DNA of 64,000 nt. Source: Actinomycetospora corticicola (lineage in GTDB: Bacteria > Actinomycetota > Actinomycetes > Mycobacteriales > Pseudonocardiaceae). The position numbers and the translations under genes are program-made. The stretch is taken from assembly GCF_013409505.1 (NCBI RefSeq), contig NZ_JACCBN010000001.1:2294001-2358000 (forward strand), written 5' to 3'. Below, one piece after another: positions 28,111-38,135 of this stretch (positions are counted from its first letter, which is position 1; each line of letters opens with the position of its first letter). The notes below the pieces were generated by a model. It ran no database searches. It was not told the origin of the DNA and saw nothing but the letters and a program-made list of their open reading frames with translations.

Positions 28111-30856
28111 CACGACGGGCTCCTTCGGGGTCGACCAGGACGGGGCCGCCGATCTCCACGGACACGAGCTGGTCGCCGATCGGGACGGCGACGACGTCGC
28201 CGATGCGCTCCCGACCTCCTCGGACCAGGGCCAGGGCGAACGGCCGCCCGAGAGCGGCGCTGCGGTAGCTGGAGGTGACGTGGCCGAGCATCGGCACCGG
28301 GGGCGGCGGCAGCCGCCCGTCGTCGGGAAGGGCGACGACCTGCGAGCCCTCGGGCAGCGTCGTCGTCGCGTCGGTGGGGAGCAGCGAGACGAGGTGCTTG
28401 CGCTGCGGGTCGGCGTTGAGCGGGCGGGCGAAGGAGCGCTTCCCGACGAAGTCGGGCTTCTTCCTCGAGACCGCCCACGACATCCCGAGGTCGTGCGGCG
28501 TGACGGTGCCGTCGGTGTCCTGCCCGATGATCGGGTAGCCCTTCTCGGCGCGGAGGACGTGCATCGTCTCAGTGCCGTAGGGCGTGATGCCGTACTCGGC
28601 GCCCGCGGCGAGGAGCCGGTCCCACAGCGGCGCGGCGTACCAGGAGGCGACGCTGACCTCGAAGGCGAGCTCGCCGGAGAAGGAGATGCGCGCCAGGCGC
28701 ACCGGCACGCCGTCGAGGACGGTGTCCTGCCAGGTCATGAAGCCGAAGGCGTCGTTCGAGACGTCGACGTCGGCGAACACGCGACCGACGACGTCGCGGG
28801 ACCGCGGGCCGGCGACCGCGAGGATCGACCACTGCTCGGTGACCGAGGTCAGCCGCACGCGCAGGTCGGGCCACTCCGTCTGGAGCCACTCCTCCATCGT
28901 GTCCAGCACGTGGGCGGCGTTGCCGGTGGTGGTGGTGACGAGGAACCGGTCCTCGGCGAGGCGGAGCACCGTCCCGTCGTCGACCACCATGCCGTCGTGG
29001 CCGCACATCACGCCGTAGCGCACGCGGCCGACCTTCAGCGTGCTCATCAGGTTCGTGTAGAGGTGGTCGAGCAGCACCCCGGCGTCCGGCCCGCGCACGT
29101 CGATCTTGCCGAGCGTCGAGCCGTCCATCATGCCGACCGCGTCCCGCACGGCCGCGCACTCCCGCAGTACCGCCGCGGTCATGTCCTCCCCCGGGTGCGG
29201 GTAGTACCGCGCCCGCTTCCACTGCCCCACGTCCTCGAACACCGCCCCGGCCTCGACGTGCCGGTGGTGGACGGGCGTCGTGCGCACCGGGTCGAACAGG
29301 TCGCCGCGGTCCCGGCCCGCGAGGGCCGCGAACGGCACCGGCGTGTACGGCGGCCGGAAGGTCGTGGTGCCCATCGCCTCCACCGGGCGGCCGAGGAGCT
29401 CCGCGGTGATGCCCGAGGCGAGCACGCCGGAGGTCTTGCCCTGGTCGTGGGCGGTGCCGATCGTGGTGTAGCGCTTCACGTGCTCGACCGAGGTCATCCC
29501 GGCCCCGACGGCGCGGGCGACGTCGGCGACCGTCGCGTCCCGGGCGATGTCGACGAACTGGCGGGCCGGGTCGCCCGGGGTGCGCCAGAGCAGCGCGCGC
29601 GGGGTGATCTCCTCGGGCCGGGCGGTCGGCGCGTCGTCGCCGCCCGCCTCCCGGAGCACGTCGGCCAGGGCGTAGGCGCCGTTCGCCGCGCCCACCACGG
29701 CGGTGCGCGGGAGGTCCCCGGCGGGCCGGAAGGCGACGAGCCCGGCGTCCCAGCGCAGCGGTCCGCCGACGTGGCTGAACAGGTTCGCGGTGGGGTTCCA
29801 CCCGCCGGCGAGCAGGAGCAGGTCGCAGGGCACCGCCCGGCGGTCCTCCCCCACGAGCACGGCCTCGACCCGCCGCTCCCCGACGGTGCCGCGGACGTCG
29901 GTGCCGGCCTCGACGGGCACGCCGGCCTCGGCGCACCGCCGGGCCCAGCCCGCGGGGGCCTGCGGCCGTCCGTCGACGACCCGGACCGAGGCCCCGGCCG
30001 CGTGCAGGTCGAGCGCGGCGGCGTAGGCGCTGTCGTCGACGGTGAACACGACGACCTCGCGCCCGGCGAGGACGCCGTACCGGTGCAGCAGGTCGCGCGC
30101 GGCGGAGGCGAGCATGACGCCGGGTCGGTCGCCGTCCTCGACGACGATCGGCCGCTCGATCGCGCCGGCGGCGACGACCACGCGGCCGGCCCGGATGCGG
30201 TGCACCCGCTGCCGGGGCCCGGGGCCACCCTCGCCGCGGCGCTCGAGGGCGAGCACGAACCCGTCGTCGTAGTGCCCGAAGGCGGTGGTGGCCTGCAGGT
30301 GCGTGACGTGGGGGGCGGCCGCCAGCTCGGCGACGACGTCGGCCACGAACTCGTCCGCGGGACGGCCGTCGATCGTCTCGGTGCCGGTCAGGGTGCCGCC
30401 GGGGGTCGCCCGGTCGTCGACGAGCACCACGTCCTGCCCCGCCCGGGCCGCGGTGCGCGCGGCGACGAGCCCGGCCGGGCCGGCACCGACGACGAGGACG
30501 TCGCAGTGGACGTGCCGGTGGTCGTAGCGGGCGGTGTCGCCGACCTCCGCGAGGCGTCCCTGGCCGGGCACGCCGCGGGCGACGAGGCCCTCGGTGACCT
30601 CGACGGTCGTGGCGAGCAGCATCGGCTCGGGGAAGGGCTCCTCGATCTGGACGAGGCCGCCCGGGTCCTCGGTCCAGGCGCCGACGACGCCACGGGGACG
30701 GCCGAGCTTGACGCTCGTGCCCAGGGCGACGACGTCGTGCGCGAGGAGCGCGGAGGCGAGGGTGTCGCCGGGGTGGGCGGTGTAGCCGACCCCGTCGAAG
30801 GTGAACGACACGGTGCGGGACCGGTCGACCCGGCCGTATCCGTCGACGCGGCTCAT
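28103..30856 (-). CDS. soxA: Sarcosine oxidase alpha subunit
   Basis: A 917-residue subunit. Residues 10-100 form the 2Fe-2S-ferredoxin-like fold (VSFTFDGVGYTAHPGDTLASALLA), here probably without a cluster. A NAD/FAD domain follows with VLVVGAGPAGLVAARTAARA. The C-terminal half from about 510 is a GcvT-type folate domain (GKIDVRGPDAGVLLDHLYTN). It oxidises sarcosine to glycine with SoxB and transfers the methyl carbon to THF, giving 5,10-methylene-THF and hydrogen peroxide. The start ATG 30856 overlaps the soxD stop by four bases; its own stop overlaps soxG. Confidence 0.96.
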   Translation of the reverse strand: MSRVDGYGRVDRSRTVSFTFDGVGYTAHPGDTLASALLAHDVVALGTSVKLGRPRGVVGAWTEDPGGLVQIEEPFPEPMLLATTVEVTEGLVARGVPGQGRLAEVGDTARYDHRHVHCDVLVVGAGPAGLVAARTAARAGQDVVLVDDRATPGGTLTGTETIDGRPADEFVADVVAELAAAPHVTHLQATTAFGHYDDGFVLALERRGEGGPGPRQRVHRIRAGRVVVAAGAIERPIVVEDGDRPGVMLASAARDLLHRYGVLAGREVVVFTVDDSAYAAALDLHAAGASVRVVDGRPQAPAGWARRCAEAGVPVEAGTDVRGTVGERRVEAVLVGEDRRAVPCDLLLLAGGWNPTANLFSHVGGPLRWDAGLVAFRPAGDLPRTAVVGAANGAYALADVLREAGGDDAPTARPEEITPRALLWRTPGDPARQFVDIARDATVADVARAVGAGMTSVEHVKRYTTIGTAHDQGKTSGVLASGITAELLGRPVEAMGTTTFRPPYTPVPFAALAGRDRGDLFDPVRTTPVHHRHVEAGAVFEDVGQWKRARYYPHPGEDMTAAVLRECAAVRDAVGMMDGSTLGKIDVRGPDAGVLLDHLYTNLMSTLKVGRVRYGVMCGHDGMVVDDGTVLRLAEDRFLVTTTTGNAAHVLDTMEEWLQTEWPDLRVRLTSVTEQWSILAVAGPRSRDVVGRVFADVDVSNDAFGFMTWQDTVLDGVPVRLARISFSGELAFEVSVASWYAAPLWDRLLAAGAEYGITPYGTETMHVLRAEKGYPIIGQDTDGTVTPHDLGMSWAVSRKKPDFVGKRSFARPLNADPQRKHLVSLLPTDATTTLPEGSQVVALPDDGRLPPPPVPMLGHVTSSYRSAALGRPFALALVRGGRERIGDVVAVPIGDQLVSVEIGGPVLVDPEGARRDG

Positions 30857-31149
30857 GCGGACCTCTCGGGGCGAGCGGAGCGACGGGGGAAGGACCCGTA
30901 GGGACGGGTCTCGGCGAAGACGTAGGTGCGGGTGTCGCGCACGGCGCGCAGCCAGCGGCGGCACCCGGCGTCGTGGCACCAGCGCTCCGCGAACGCGCCC
31001 TCGGGGTTGTCGCGGAAGAAGACGAACCGGGCCCACTGCTCGTCGTCGAGCGCGGCGGGGTCGGCCGGGTACTCGAGGCCGGCCTGGCCGCCGTAGCGGA
31101 ACTCGTTCTCCTCGCGCGGCCCGCACCAGGGGCAGGTGATCAGTTGCAC
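30853..31149 (-). CDS. soxD: Sarcosine oxidase delta subunit
   Basis: A 98-residue subunit with the typical start MQLITCPWCGPREENEF. Cys6 and Cys9, plus the His/Cys residues of RWCHDAGCRRW, make the structural zinc site of the delta chain. The middle (FVFFRDNPEGAFAERW) and the TYVF end are family hallmarks. The start is ATG 31149, 43 bases after the soxB stop. It overlaps soxA by ATGA. Confidence 0.95.
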   Translation of the reverse strand: MQLITCPWCGPREENEFRYGGQAGLEYPADPAALDDEQWARFVFFRDNPEGAFAERWCHDAGCRRWLRAVRDTRTYVFAETRPYGSFPRRSARPERSA

Positions 31150-31192
31150 GGTGGTCTCCGGGTGGGTGCGACGGGGTCGGTGCGGGAACGGG

Positions 31193-32428
31193 TCAGTGCG
31201 CGACGCCGGCGGCGCCGTGCTCGTCGACGAGCGCGCCGGTGACGAACCGTTCGAGGGCGAAGGGGGCGACGAGCGGGTGCGGGCGGCCGTGCGCGACGGT
31301 GTCGGCGAAGGCCCAGCCGATGCCCGGGGTCGCCTTGAAGCCGCCGGTGCCCCAGCCCGCGTTGACCAGCACGTTCTCGTAGGGCGTGTGGCCGACGATC
31401 GGGCTGGCGTCGGGGGTGACGTCGACGATGCCGGCCCAGCTGCGCAGCAGGTGGGCGCGGGCGAACACGGGGAAGAGCTCGACGGCGGCGGCCATCTGGC
31501 GCTCGATGACCCCGAAGGCCCCGCGCCGGCCGTAGCCGTTGTAGCCGTCGACGCCCGCGCCCATCACGAGCTCGCCCTTGTGGGCCTGCGAGACGTACAC
31601 GTGGACGGCGTTGGACATGACGATCGTCGGGTGGACCGGCTCGAGCAGCTCGGAGACGAGCGCCTGCAGCGGGTGGGACTGCAGCGGGGTCCGCACGCCG
31701 AGCCGGTCGAGCAGCACCGAGGTGTGCCCGGCGGCGCAGAGCGCCACGGTGCCGCAGCCGATGTCGCCGCGGGTGGTGCGGACGCCGGTGACCCGGTCGC
31801 CGTCGACGACGAAGTCGGTGACCTGGCAGTTCTGGATGATGTCGATGCCGGCGGCGTCGGCGCGGCGGGCGAAGCCCCAGGCGACGTAGTCGTGCTTCGC
31901 GATCCCGGCCCGGGGCTGGTAGGTGGCGCCCTGCACGGGGTAGCGGATGTCGTCGGAGACGTTGACGATCGGGCAGATCTTGGCGACCTCGTCGGGGCCG
32001 AGCCACTCGGCGTCGATCCCGTTGAGGCGGTTGGCCTCCACCCGGCGCACCGAGTCGCGGACGTCCTGCTCGGTGTGGGCGAGGTTGAGCACGCCGCGCT
32101 GGCTGAACAGGATCGGGTAGCCGAGGTCGTCCTCGAGGCCCTCCCAGAGCTTGAGGGAGTGCTCGTAGATCGCGGCCGACTCGTCCCACAGGTAGTTCGA
32201 GCGGATCAGCGTGGTGTTGCGGGCCATGTTGCCGCCGGCCAGCCACCCGCGCTCCAGCACGGCGACGTTCGTGATGCCGTGCTTCTGCGCGAGGTAGTGG
32301 GCGGTGGCCAGGCCGTGCCCGCCGCCGCCGACGATGACCACGTCGTAGGTCTTCTTCGGCTCGGGCGTGCGCCAGAGGAAGTCCGGGTGCTCGGGCAGCG
32401 CGGCGCCGGGGGGAACGGTGCTCGTCAT
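31193..32428 (-). CDS. soxB: Sarcosine oxidase beta subunit
   Basis: A 411-residue flavoprotein holding the sarcosine oxidation site. [20 protein letters not shown] binds [20 protein letters not shown] places His179 as the residue carrying covalent FMN at the subunit interface. [11 protein letters not shown] near residue 360 is the C-terminal FAD contact seen in SoxB. The ATG at 32428 overlaps the glyA stop (ATGA), so glyA-soxB translation is coupled. Expression is expected to follow the GntR-type site in front of glyA. Confidence 0.96.
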   Translation of the reverse strand: MTSTVPPGAALPEHPDFLWRTPEPKKTYDVVIVGGGGHGLATAHYLAQKHGITNVAVLERGWLAGGNMARNTTLIRSNYLWDESAAIYEHSLKLWEGLEDDLGYPILFSQRGVLNLAHTEQDVRDSVRRVEANRLNGIDAEWLGPDEVAKICPIVNVSDDIRYPVQGATYQPRAGIAKHDYVAWGFARRADAAGIDIIQNCQVTDFVVDGDRVTGVRTTRGDIGCGTVALCAAGHTSVLLDRLGVRTPLQSHPLQALVSELLEPVHPTIVMSNAVHVYVSQAHKGELVMGAGVDGYNGYGRRGAFGVIERQMAAAVELFPVFARAHLLRSWAGIVDVTPDASPIVGHTPYENVLVNAGWGTGGFKATPGIGWAFADTVAHGRPHPLVAPFALERFVTGALVDEHGAAGVAH

Positions 32429-33720
32429 GACTGCAGCTCCGGGTAGAGGGGGTGGCGGTCGGCCAGCGCGGCGACGCGGTAGGCCAGGGCGTCGAGCTCG
32501 ATCTCGGTGACGTCGGGGCGCAGGGCGCGGGCGACGACGTCGGCGACCTCGCGGAAGTCGGAGACGGTGAACCCGCGGGTCGCGAGCGCGGCGGTGCCGA
32601 TGCGCACGCCGGAGCTGACCATCGGGGGCCGGGGGTCGAACGGGACGGCGTTGCGGTTGACCGTGACCCCGACGCGGTGCAGCCGGTCCTCGGCCTGCTT
32701 GCCGTCGAGCACGTGGTCGCGCAGGTCGACCAGGACGAGGTGCACGTCGGTGCCGCCGGAGACCACCCCGACGCCGGGCTCGGTGAGCAGCCGCTCGGCG
32801 AGGACGCGGGCGCCGGCGAGCGTGCGCTCGCAGCGCTCCCGGAACTCGGGGGTGCCCGCGAGCTTGAAGGCGACGGCCTTGGCGGCGATCACGTGCTCGA
32901 GGGGGCCGCCCTGCTGGCCGGGGAAGACCGCGGAGTTGAGCGCCTTGGCCAGGGAGCGGTCCGCCGCGAGGATCACGCCGCCGCGCGGGCCGCCGAGCGT
33001 CTTGTGCGTGGTCGAGGTGACGACGTGCGCGTGCGGCACCGGCGAGGGGTGCAGCCCGGCCGCGACGAGCCCGGCGAAGTGGGCCATGTCGACCATCAGG
33101 TACGCACCGACCTCGTCGGCGATCCGCCGGAACGCCGCGAAGTCGAGCTGCCGGGGGTAGGCCGACCACCCGGCGATGATCAGCTTGGGGCGGTGCTCCC
33201 GGGCGAGTCGGGCGACCTCGTCCAGGTCGACCCGGTGGTCGTCGGCCCGCACGTGGTAGGCGGCGACGTCGTAGAGCCGGCCCGAGAAGTTCAGGCGCAT
33301 GCCGTGGGTGAGGTGCCCGCCGTGCGCGAGGTCCAGCCCGAGGATCGTGTCGCCCGGCGTCAGCAGCGCGGCCATGACCGCGGCGTTGGCCTGCGCACCG
33401 GAGTGCGGCTGGACGTTCGCGTACTCGGCGCCGAAGAGGTCCTTGAGCCGCTCGATGGCGAGGGTCTCGACGACGTCGACGTGCTCGCACCCGCCGTAGT
33501 ACCGGCGGCCCGGGTAGCCCTCGGCGTACTTGTTGGTGAGCACCGAGCCCTGCGCCGCCATCACCGCGAGCGGCGCGAAGTTCTCGCTGGCGATCATCTC
33601 GAGCGTGCCGTGCTGCCGGTCGAGCTCCCGGGCGACCGCGGCGTGCACCTCGGGATCGACCTCCGCCAGGGACCCGTCGAGGGCCGCGCGGGGCCCCGTC
33701 CCCACCGTCGTCGTGCTCAT
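32425..33720 (-). CDS. glyA: Serine hydroxymethyltransferase
   Basis: A 431-residue PLP enzyme joining glycine and 5,10-methylene-THF to serine. Visible are [20 protein letters not shown], the substrate loop HGGHLTHG, and the PLP site [16 protein letters not shown] with Lys240. It uses both products of sarcosine oxidase and so heads the catabolic operon glyA-soxBDAG-dimethylglycine oxidase-fchA (33720 down to 24344). It is likely a second, pathway-specific SHMT beside a housekeeping one elsewhere. The start is ATG 33720; the candidate GntR operator begins 17 bases upstream. Confidence 0.96.
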   Translation of the reverse strand: MSTTTVGTGPRAALDGSLAEVDPEVHAAVARELDRQHGTLEMIASENFAPLAVMAAQGSVLTNKYAEGYPGRRYYGGCEHVDVVETLAIERLKDLFGAEYANVQPHSGAQANAAVMAALLTPGDTILGLDLAHGGHLTHGMRLNFSGRLYDVAAYHVRADDHRVDLDEVARLAREHRPKLIIAGWSAYPRQLDFAAFRRIADEVGAYLMVDMAHFAGLVAAGLHPSPVPHAHVVTSTTHKTLGGPRGGVILAADRSLAKALNSAVFPGQQGGPLEHVIAAKAVAFKLAGTPEFRERCERTLAGARVLAERLLTEPGVGVVSGGTDVHLVLVDLRDHVLDGKQAEDRLHRVGVTVNRNAVPFDPRPPMVSSGVRIGTAALATRGFTVSDFREVADVVARALRPDVTEIELDALAYRVAALADRHPLYPELQS

Positions 33721-33736
33721 CGTCGCTCCCGCTCGC

Positions 33737-33759
33737 CGACTGATATATCAACTGCCGAG
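33737..33759. promoter_or_regulatory. CGACTGATATATCAACTGCC element, copy 3 (candidate GntR operator)
   Basis: It contains the perfect 10-base palindrome TGATATATCA. It shares the CGACTRATATATSA core and TGCCGA flank with the sdaA/gntR site at 23601. Lying 17-39 bases before glyA, binding here would block the promoter of the whole seven-gene operon. Confidence 0.75.
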
Positions 33760-33857
33760 GACTGTAGACACGGCTGCCGACGAGGGTCAACACTCGTCAC
33801 GCCGCGACCTCACGGCGACCGGGTGACACCTCGGAAGACGACGCAGGAGGAGCCACG

Positions 33858-34103
33858 ATGACGACCGGGACGACGACCGGGATCCAGACCGGCAGGACCC
33901 CCGGCCGGGGCCTCGACGAGGTCGCCCGGCTGGACCGCTGGCTGCGCGCGCGGGCCACTCCCGACCGCGCACTGGGCTGCACCATCCGCGCGGCCGACCG
34001 GGACGCGGCGGCGGAGGTGGCCGCGCGCCACGGCTACGCGCTGCGGGCCAGTGCGGTGGAGGAGCCCGGGGCGCTGTGGGCGGAGTTCCGACCGGTGGAC
34101 TGA
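33858..34103 (+). CDS. Small hypothetical protein divergent from glyA
   Basis: An 81-residue protein with a strong AGGAGG at 33848-33853 before the ATG at 33858. A Thr/Gly-rich start precedes an alpha/beta-looking core (LDEVARLDRWLRARATPDRA; DRDAAAEVAARHGYALRAS), ending in LWAEFRPVD. It has no membrane segment or cysteine. Its divergent position means it shares the promoter region, and possibly the GntR-type site, with glyA. No family is recognised; a role in the betaine pathway is only suggested by location. Confidence 0.68.
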   Translation: MTTGTTTGIQTGRTPGRGLDEVARLDRWLRARATPDRALGCTIRAADRDAAAEVAARHGYALRASAVEEPGALWAEFRPVD

Positions 34104-34150
34104 GCCCCGAGTGGTGGTCGCGGGGCGCAGCGGTCAGGCTGGCGGGTGCC

Positions 34151-35512
34151 ATGACCGCACCCCGTCACGCGCGCGCCCGCCGTCTCGGCCTGGCCGGTGC
34201 CGCCGCCCTGCTGCTCCTCGTGTCCGCCTGTTCCTCCGACGGTGGGTCCTCCCCCGGGAGCCCGCCCTCGCCGGTGGCGGTGACGGCCCCCGTCGCCGCC
34301 ACGCCGGACGGGCTGGTGCAGTCCCCCGTCACCGTGCCCGCCGGGATGGGCGACGCCCCGTTCGACAGCCCGCGCTCGGTGCTCACCCCGCCCGGGTGGA
34401 CGGTGTCGGTGTGGGCCCGGGTGCCGAAGGCGCGCCTGGAGACGTGGGCGCCGGACGGGTCGCTGCTCGTGTCGTTGCCGGGCAGCGGTGAGGTGGCCCG
34501 CCTCGTCCCGGGCGCGAACGGCGCCGCGCCGCAGCAGTCGACGCTGCTCTCGGGCCTCACCCAGCCGCACGGCATGGCCTTCGACGGCGGGACGCTCTAC
34601 GTCGCCGAGAGCGACCAGATCTCCGCCTACGACTACGCGAACGGCGCCGCCACCAACAAGCGCGTCGTGGTGCCGAACCTGCCCGACGCCAAGAGCCCGG
34701 ACCTGCGCGGCGCCTACGCGCACGCGCTGAAGACCGTGGTGGTGGGCCCGGACAGGTCGCTGTACGTCTCGGTCGGCTCGACCGCGAACATCTCCCCGCA
34801 GGACCGCGACGCGACCCCGCAGCGGGCCGCGATCCTGCGCGTCCCACCCGGCTCGAACACCCCGGAGGTCTTCGCGCGCGGCGTGCGCAACGGCACCGGC
34901 CTGGCGTTCGCGCCCGACGGCCGGCTGTGGACCGCCGTGAACAACCGCGACAACATCGCCTACCCGTGGCCGGGCCCGCAGTTCGGGCAGGTGCTGCCCG
35001 AGTACGTCAACGACCACCCGCCGGAGGAGCTGGCCGCGCTCACGCCCGGTCGCGACCTGGGCTGGCCCTACTGCAACCCGGAGCCCGACGTCCGACCCGG
35101 CCAGGCCGACTCGCCGATGCGGAACGCGGACCTGCCGTTCACCCGCGACGTCGAGACCAACGCCGACGGCTCGAAGCTCGACTGCTCCACGCTCCCGCCG
35201 CTCGAGCAGACCTTCGGCGCCCACTCGGCGCCGCTCGGACTCGCGTTCGCGGACCTGCCGGGGCTCGGCGAGGGCGCGGTCGCCGGCGTGCACGGGTCCT
35301 GGAACCGGACCGCTCCGCGCGCGCCGGAGGTCTCGTTCTTCCCGTGGTCGGGCGGCCGCATGGGCGACCAGCGGACGCTCGTCGGCGGCTTCCAGGCCCC
35401 CGACGGCTCGCGCTGGGGGCGCCCGGTCGCGGCGGTGCCCGGTCCCGACGGTGCGCTCTACGTCTCCGACGACGGGGCCGGGGCGATCTACCGGGTCGCG
35501 CGCAGCAACTGA
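34151..35512 (+). CDS. Sorbosone-dehydrogenase-like (PQQ/GDH-fold) lipoprotein
   Basis: A 453-residue exported lipoprotein. The signal LGLAGAAALLLLVSAC ends in a lipobox cysteine, followed by a Ser/Pro linker. From about residue 80 a six-bladed propeller resembling soluble glucose/L-sorbosone dehydrogenases is seen: SGLTQPHGMAFDGGTLYVAE, RGVRNGTGLAFAPDGRLWTA, FGAHSAPLGLAFADLPG and a final YVSDDGAGAIYRV. Members oxidise sugars using PQQ, but some lack activity, and no PQQ synthesis genes are here. Start ATG 34151. Its 3' end overlaps the convergent glycerate kinase gene by 25 bases. Confidence 0.85.
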   Translation: MTAPRHARARRLGLAGAAALLLLVSACSSDGGSSPGSPPSPVAVTAPVAATPDGLVQSPVTVPAGMGDAPFDSPRSVLTPPGWTVSVWARVPKARLETWAPDGSLLVSLPGSGEVARLVPGANGAAPQQSTLLSGLTQPHGMAFDGGTLYVAESDQISAYDYANGAATNKRVVVPNLPDAKSPDLRGAYAHALKTVVVGPDRSLYVSVGSTANISPQDRDATPQRAAILRVPPGSNTPEVFARGVRNGTGLAFAPDGRLWTAVNNRDNIAYPWPGPQFGQVLPEYVNDHPPEELAALTPGRDLGWPYCNPEPDVRPGQADSPMRNADLPFTRDVETNADGSKLDCSTLPPLEQTFGAHSAPLGLAFADLPGLGEGAVAGVHGSWNRTAPRAPEVSFFPWSGGRMGDQRTLVGGFQAPDGSRWGRPVAAVPGPDGALYVSDDGAGAIYRVARSN

Positions 35513-36579
35513 TCGACGGCGCGGGTGACGAGCTCGGCCGCGTGCGCCTGCGCGCGGTCGAGGTCGGGCTCGAGGTCGAGCAGGGCCGCGGTCCCGACGA
35601 TGCCCGCCGCGGCCAGCTCGGCCGCGTCGAGGTCGACCCGGCCCGCGACCGCGAGGACCTCCACCCCGGCGGCCCGGGCCCGGGCGGCGACCCCGGCCGG
35701 GCCCTTCCCGCGCAGCGTCTGGGCGTCCAGCCGACCCTCACCGGTGACGACGAGGTCGGCGCGCGCGAGGCGCTCGTCGAAGCCGAGCAGGTCGGCGACC
35801 AGGTCGAAGCCCGGCCGCAACCGGGCGTCGAGCAGGCTCATGAGCCCGAACCCCGCTCCCCCGGCCGCACCGGCGCCGGGGACCTCCGCGAGGTCCGGCC
35901 CGACCACCTCCGCCCAGTGCGCGAGGGCGGCGTCGAGCGCCTCGACGTCGTCGGGACCGGCGCCCTTCTGCGGGCCGTAGACCGCGGCCGCCCCGTGCTC
36001 GCCGAGGAGCGGGTTGTCGACGTCGCAGGCGACCTCGATCGTCGCCCCGAGGCGCGGCGGACGCTCCGCGGTCACGACGGCGGGCAGGCCCCCGCCCCCG
36101 GTCCCGGGCGGCAGCTCCCGGCCGTCGGCGTCGCGCAGGACCGCGCCGAGCGCCTGGGCCAGTCCCGCGCCGCCGTCGGTCGAGGCGCTCCCGCCGAGCC
36201 CGAGGACGATCCGCCCGGCCCCTGCGTCGAGCGCCGCGCGGACCACCTCGCCGAGCCCGCGTGTGGAGGACGTGTACGGCTCGAGGACCCCACCGGGGAG
36301 CCGGACCAGCCCGCAGACGTCGGCGAGCTCGACGACCGCGGTGTCCCCGGAGCGGGCGAACGACGTGGCGACCGGCTCCCCGGTCGGCCCCGCGGCCGTG
36401 AGCGCACGGCGCTCGAACCCGGCGGCGACGGCGGCGTCCACCGTCCCGTCCCCGCCGTCGGCGATGGGACAGAGCTCGACGGTGTGCCCGTGGTCGGTGA
36501 GCGCCCGGGCGATCGCCTCGGCGACCCCGACGGCGGGCAGCGAACCCTTGAACTTGTCCGGCGCGACGAGGACGTGCAC
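35488..36579 (-). CDS. glxK: Glycerate kinase
   Basis: A 363-residue glycerate 2-kinase of the GarK/GlxK type. The start HVLVAPDKFKGSLPAVGVAEAIA, PIADGGDGTVDAAV, a substrate/ATP loop LGLGGSASTDGGAGLAQALG, and the C-terminal VVTGEGRLDAQTLRGKGPAGVA are characteristic. It phosphorylates D-glycerate into glycolysis. Closeness to serine/glycine genes may be meaningful, but it has its own promoter. The GTG at 36579 follows GGAGG. It is the last host-like gene before the composition drops near 36650. Confidence 0.95.
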   Translation of the reverse strand: MHVLVAPDKFKGSLPAVGVAEAIARALTDHGHTVELCPIADGGDGTVDAAVAAGFERRALTAAGPTGEPVATSFARSGDTAVVELADVCGLVRLPGGVLEPYTSSTRGLGEVVRAALDAGAGRIVLGLGGSASTDGGAGLAQALGAVLRDADGRELPPGTGGGGLPAVVTAERPPRLGATIEVACDVDNPLLGEHGAAAVYGPQKGAGPDDVEALDAALAHWAEVVGPDLAEVPGAGAAGGAGFGLMSLLDARLRPGFDLVADLLGFDERLARADLVVTGEGRLDAQTLRGKGPAGVAARARAAGVEVLAVAGRVDLDAAELAAAGIVGTAALLDLEPDLDRAQAHAAELVTRAVDQLLRATR

Positions 36580-36710
36580 CCGGGAAGCCTCCCCCGCGGT
36601 GGGCGGTCCCGTCGAGGGCGGGGTCAGAGCTGGGACGAGGAGCGGGCGTGGAAGGTCAGCGAACCATAAGGTCAGCAATTCTTTGAAGTCAGAGGTTTTC
36701 GCCTGTTCCT

Positions 36711-36755
36711 GTCATAATCTAAGTTATCGGATCGACATCGTCGCAGCTCAGCGTA
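36711..36755. repeat. Dispersed imperfect repeat, copy A
   Basis: GTCAYAATCTAAG, TCGGATCGACATC and CAGYTCAGC occur in the same order and near-identical spacing here and at 42512-42555. They lie in a low-GC stretch (36600-36807) that otherwise holds no gene. The two copies bracket the segment with the secreted protein, PLAT protein and lipoprotein pair. It could be a duplicated promoter, a mobile-element end or an integration scar. Confidence 0.55.
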
Positions 36756-36807
36756 CAGTCCTGACATAATATGCGATCGATGCAGGCCGTTGTACGACCA
36801 TCCGGAG

Positions 36808-37137
36808 TCAAGGTCGGCGCGCGCGTACAGATCGTCGTAATTCCGCCGTGTGGAGTGTCGGCGACGGGTCGCCGAGCTGGTCGATCAACAGGGGCGTTGC
36901 GAACACCCGCGCCTTCGCCTACCACCGCGTGGGGCCACCGGCATCGAGCAGGCGGACCTCGGGCGCGTCGGCGGTGAGCTGGTGCCAGACCGCGATGTTG
37001 AAGCCGACGATCTGAGCATCGGCGTTCCACTGTTCGAACTCGTCGGCCATCAATCGTTGGGCTTTGTCACCGTGGCCTCCCCGCGCCGCCTCGTCGGACA
37101 CGCCGACACGAACGAGTGAACTCCGGTCTCGCCACAT
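36808..37137 (-). pseudogene. Remnant ORF with internal stop
   Basis: One frame of 110 codons reads like protein on both sides of an internal TAG at 36919-36921. Upstream is ADEFEQWNADAQIVGFNIAV and WHQLTADAPEVRLLDAGGP. Downstream is KARVFATPLLIDQLGDPSP. No start-proximal motif or family is recognisable, and the piece may be the middle of a larger lost gene. Its position at the left edge of the island, beside other broken genes, supports decay rather than chance. Confidence 0.35.
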
Positions 37138-37208
37138 GACTACGCGCTAACAGCGCTGCCGACGTCTGCGAACCCCCCGCCAGCACCACGACGTCGGGGG
37201 ACGAACAG

Positions 37209-38135
37209 ATGACCAGCACGATGACCAGCAGGCCGCGCCACACGAGCTCCGCAGCCACCAGCTCCTGGCGCCACCCGTGGCTCGACGAGGACGCCGAGGT
37301 CACCGCGCCGCTACTGCTCCCCTCTGCCCATCGGGCCGCACCGCCCGCACCGGGTCCCCAGCCTCGTCCGCGGACCGCCCTACGAACCGCCCTCGTCGCG
37401 CTCGCGCTGGTACTGCTTGCCGGCACCGCCGGCGGGGCCTACCTCCTCGGCGCCACCAGCACCTCCGCCGCCACGCCCGCCGACCAGGCAGCCGGCGCGC
37501 CAGTCGACGGTGGGCCGGAGTTGCTTGAGGCCAACGGCAATCCCCTGGACGCCGCAGTCGCCGACCAGGTCCGCTTGGTCTACACCGCGCTGCAGCGCGG
37601 CGACCTCGGCTCTATCCGCGTCGCCTACGGCGCAGCCGGATCCGACGACGGTCTCGACACCGAACCCCACCTGCGCGATGCGGAGGTCCGGGCCCAGCTG
37701 CTCGCTGCGCTGCGCACCCACCCCATCCACGACGACCACGGCTACGACTACCGCGCCGGCGCATACGGGCTCGAGTTCAACCAGGCCATCGGCCCGCTCG
37801 GCGCCGGCCTCGGCCGGATCATCGGCCCCTGGAGCACCACAGTCGCCAGCATCCCGGCGAGCTCAACCCCCAGCACCACCCCGCGCGCGAGCTCCTCGAA
37901 GACGAAGACGGCACCGAAGACCACAGCGAAGGCCGCGTCCAAGACCTCCTCCGCGTCGTCCTACCCATACCAGCCCCTTGGTCAGGTCACCCGCCTGCCC
38001 GGCGAGAGCACCGCCAGCTGCGTCAACCGTGGCGGCACCAACGCCGAGTGCGGCGTCGAGAAGTGCGGCACACCGGGCGAGACCCCCGCGCAACGAGCCG
38101 AGGAAGCCGCCTGCCGTCGGCGCCTGGGAATCTGA
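37209..38135 (+). CDS. Membrane-anchored or secreted hypothetical protein
   Basis: A 308-residue protein. Residues 1-55 are a polar, cytoplasmic segment, followed by one hydrophobic helix (ALRTALVALALVLLAGTAGG) and an external domain. The external part has an alpha/beta core (DAAVADQVRLVYTALQRGDL through AYGLEFNQAIGPLG), a Ser/Thr/Lys-rich stalk at about 215-250 and a four-cysteine tail (SCVNRGG.NAECGVEKCG, then ACRRRL) likely to form disulfides. The ATG at 37209 has GGGGGA upstream. No family is recognised. It lies alone in the island, with no operon partner. Confidence 0.72.
   Translation: MTSTMTSRPRHTSSAATSSWRHPWLDEDAEVTAPLLLPSAHRAAPPAPGPQPRPRTALRTALVALALVLLAGTAGGAYLLGATSTSAATPADQAAGAPVDGGPELLEANGNPLDAAVADQVRLVYTALQRGDLGSIRVAYGAAGSDDGLDTEPHLRDAEVRAQLLAALRTHPIHDDHGYDYRAGAYGLEFNQAIGPLGAGLGRIIGPWSTTVASIPASSTPSTTPRASSSKTKTAPKTTAKAASKTSSASSYPYQPLGQVTRLPGESTASCVNRGGTNAECGVEKCGTPGETPAQRAEEAACRRRLGI

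Noticed and set aside
33721-33857. Glycine riboswitch upstream of glyA
   Set aside because: The 5' region is too short and lacks the paired-aptamer layout; the palindromic GntR-type site explains the conservation better.
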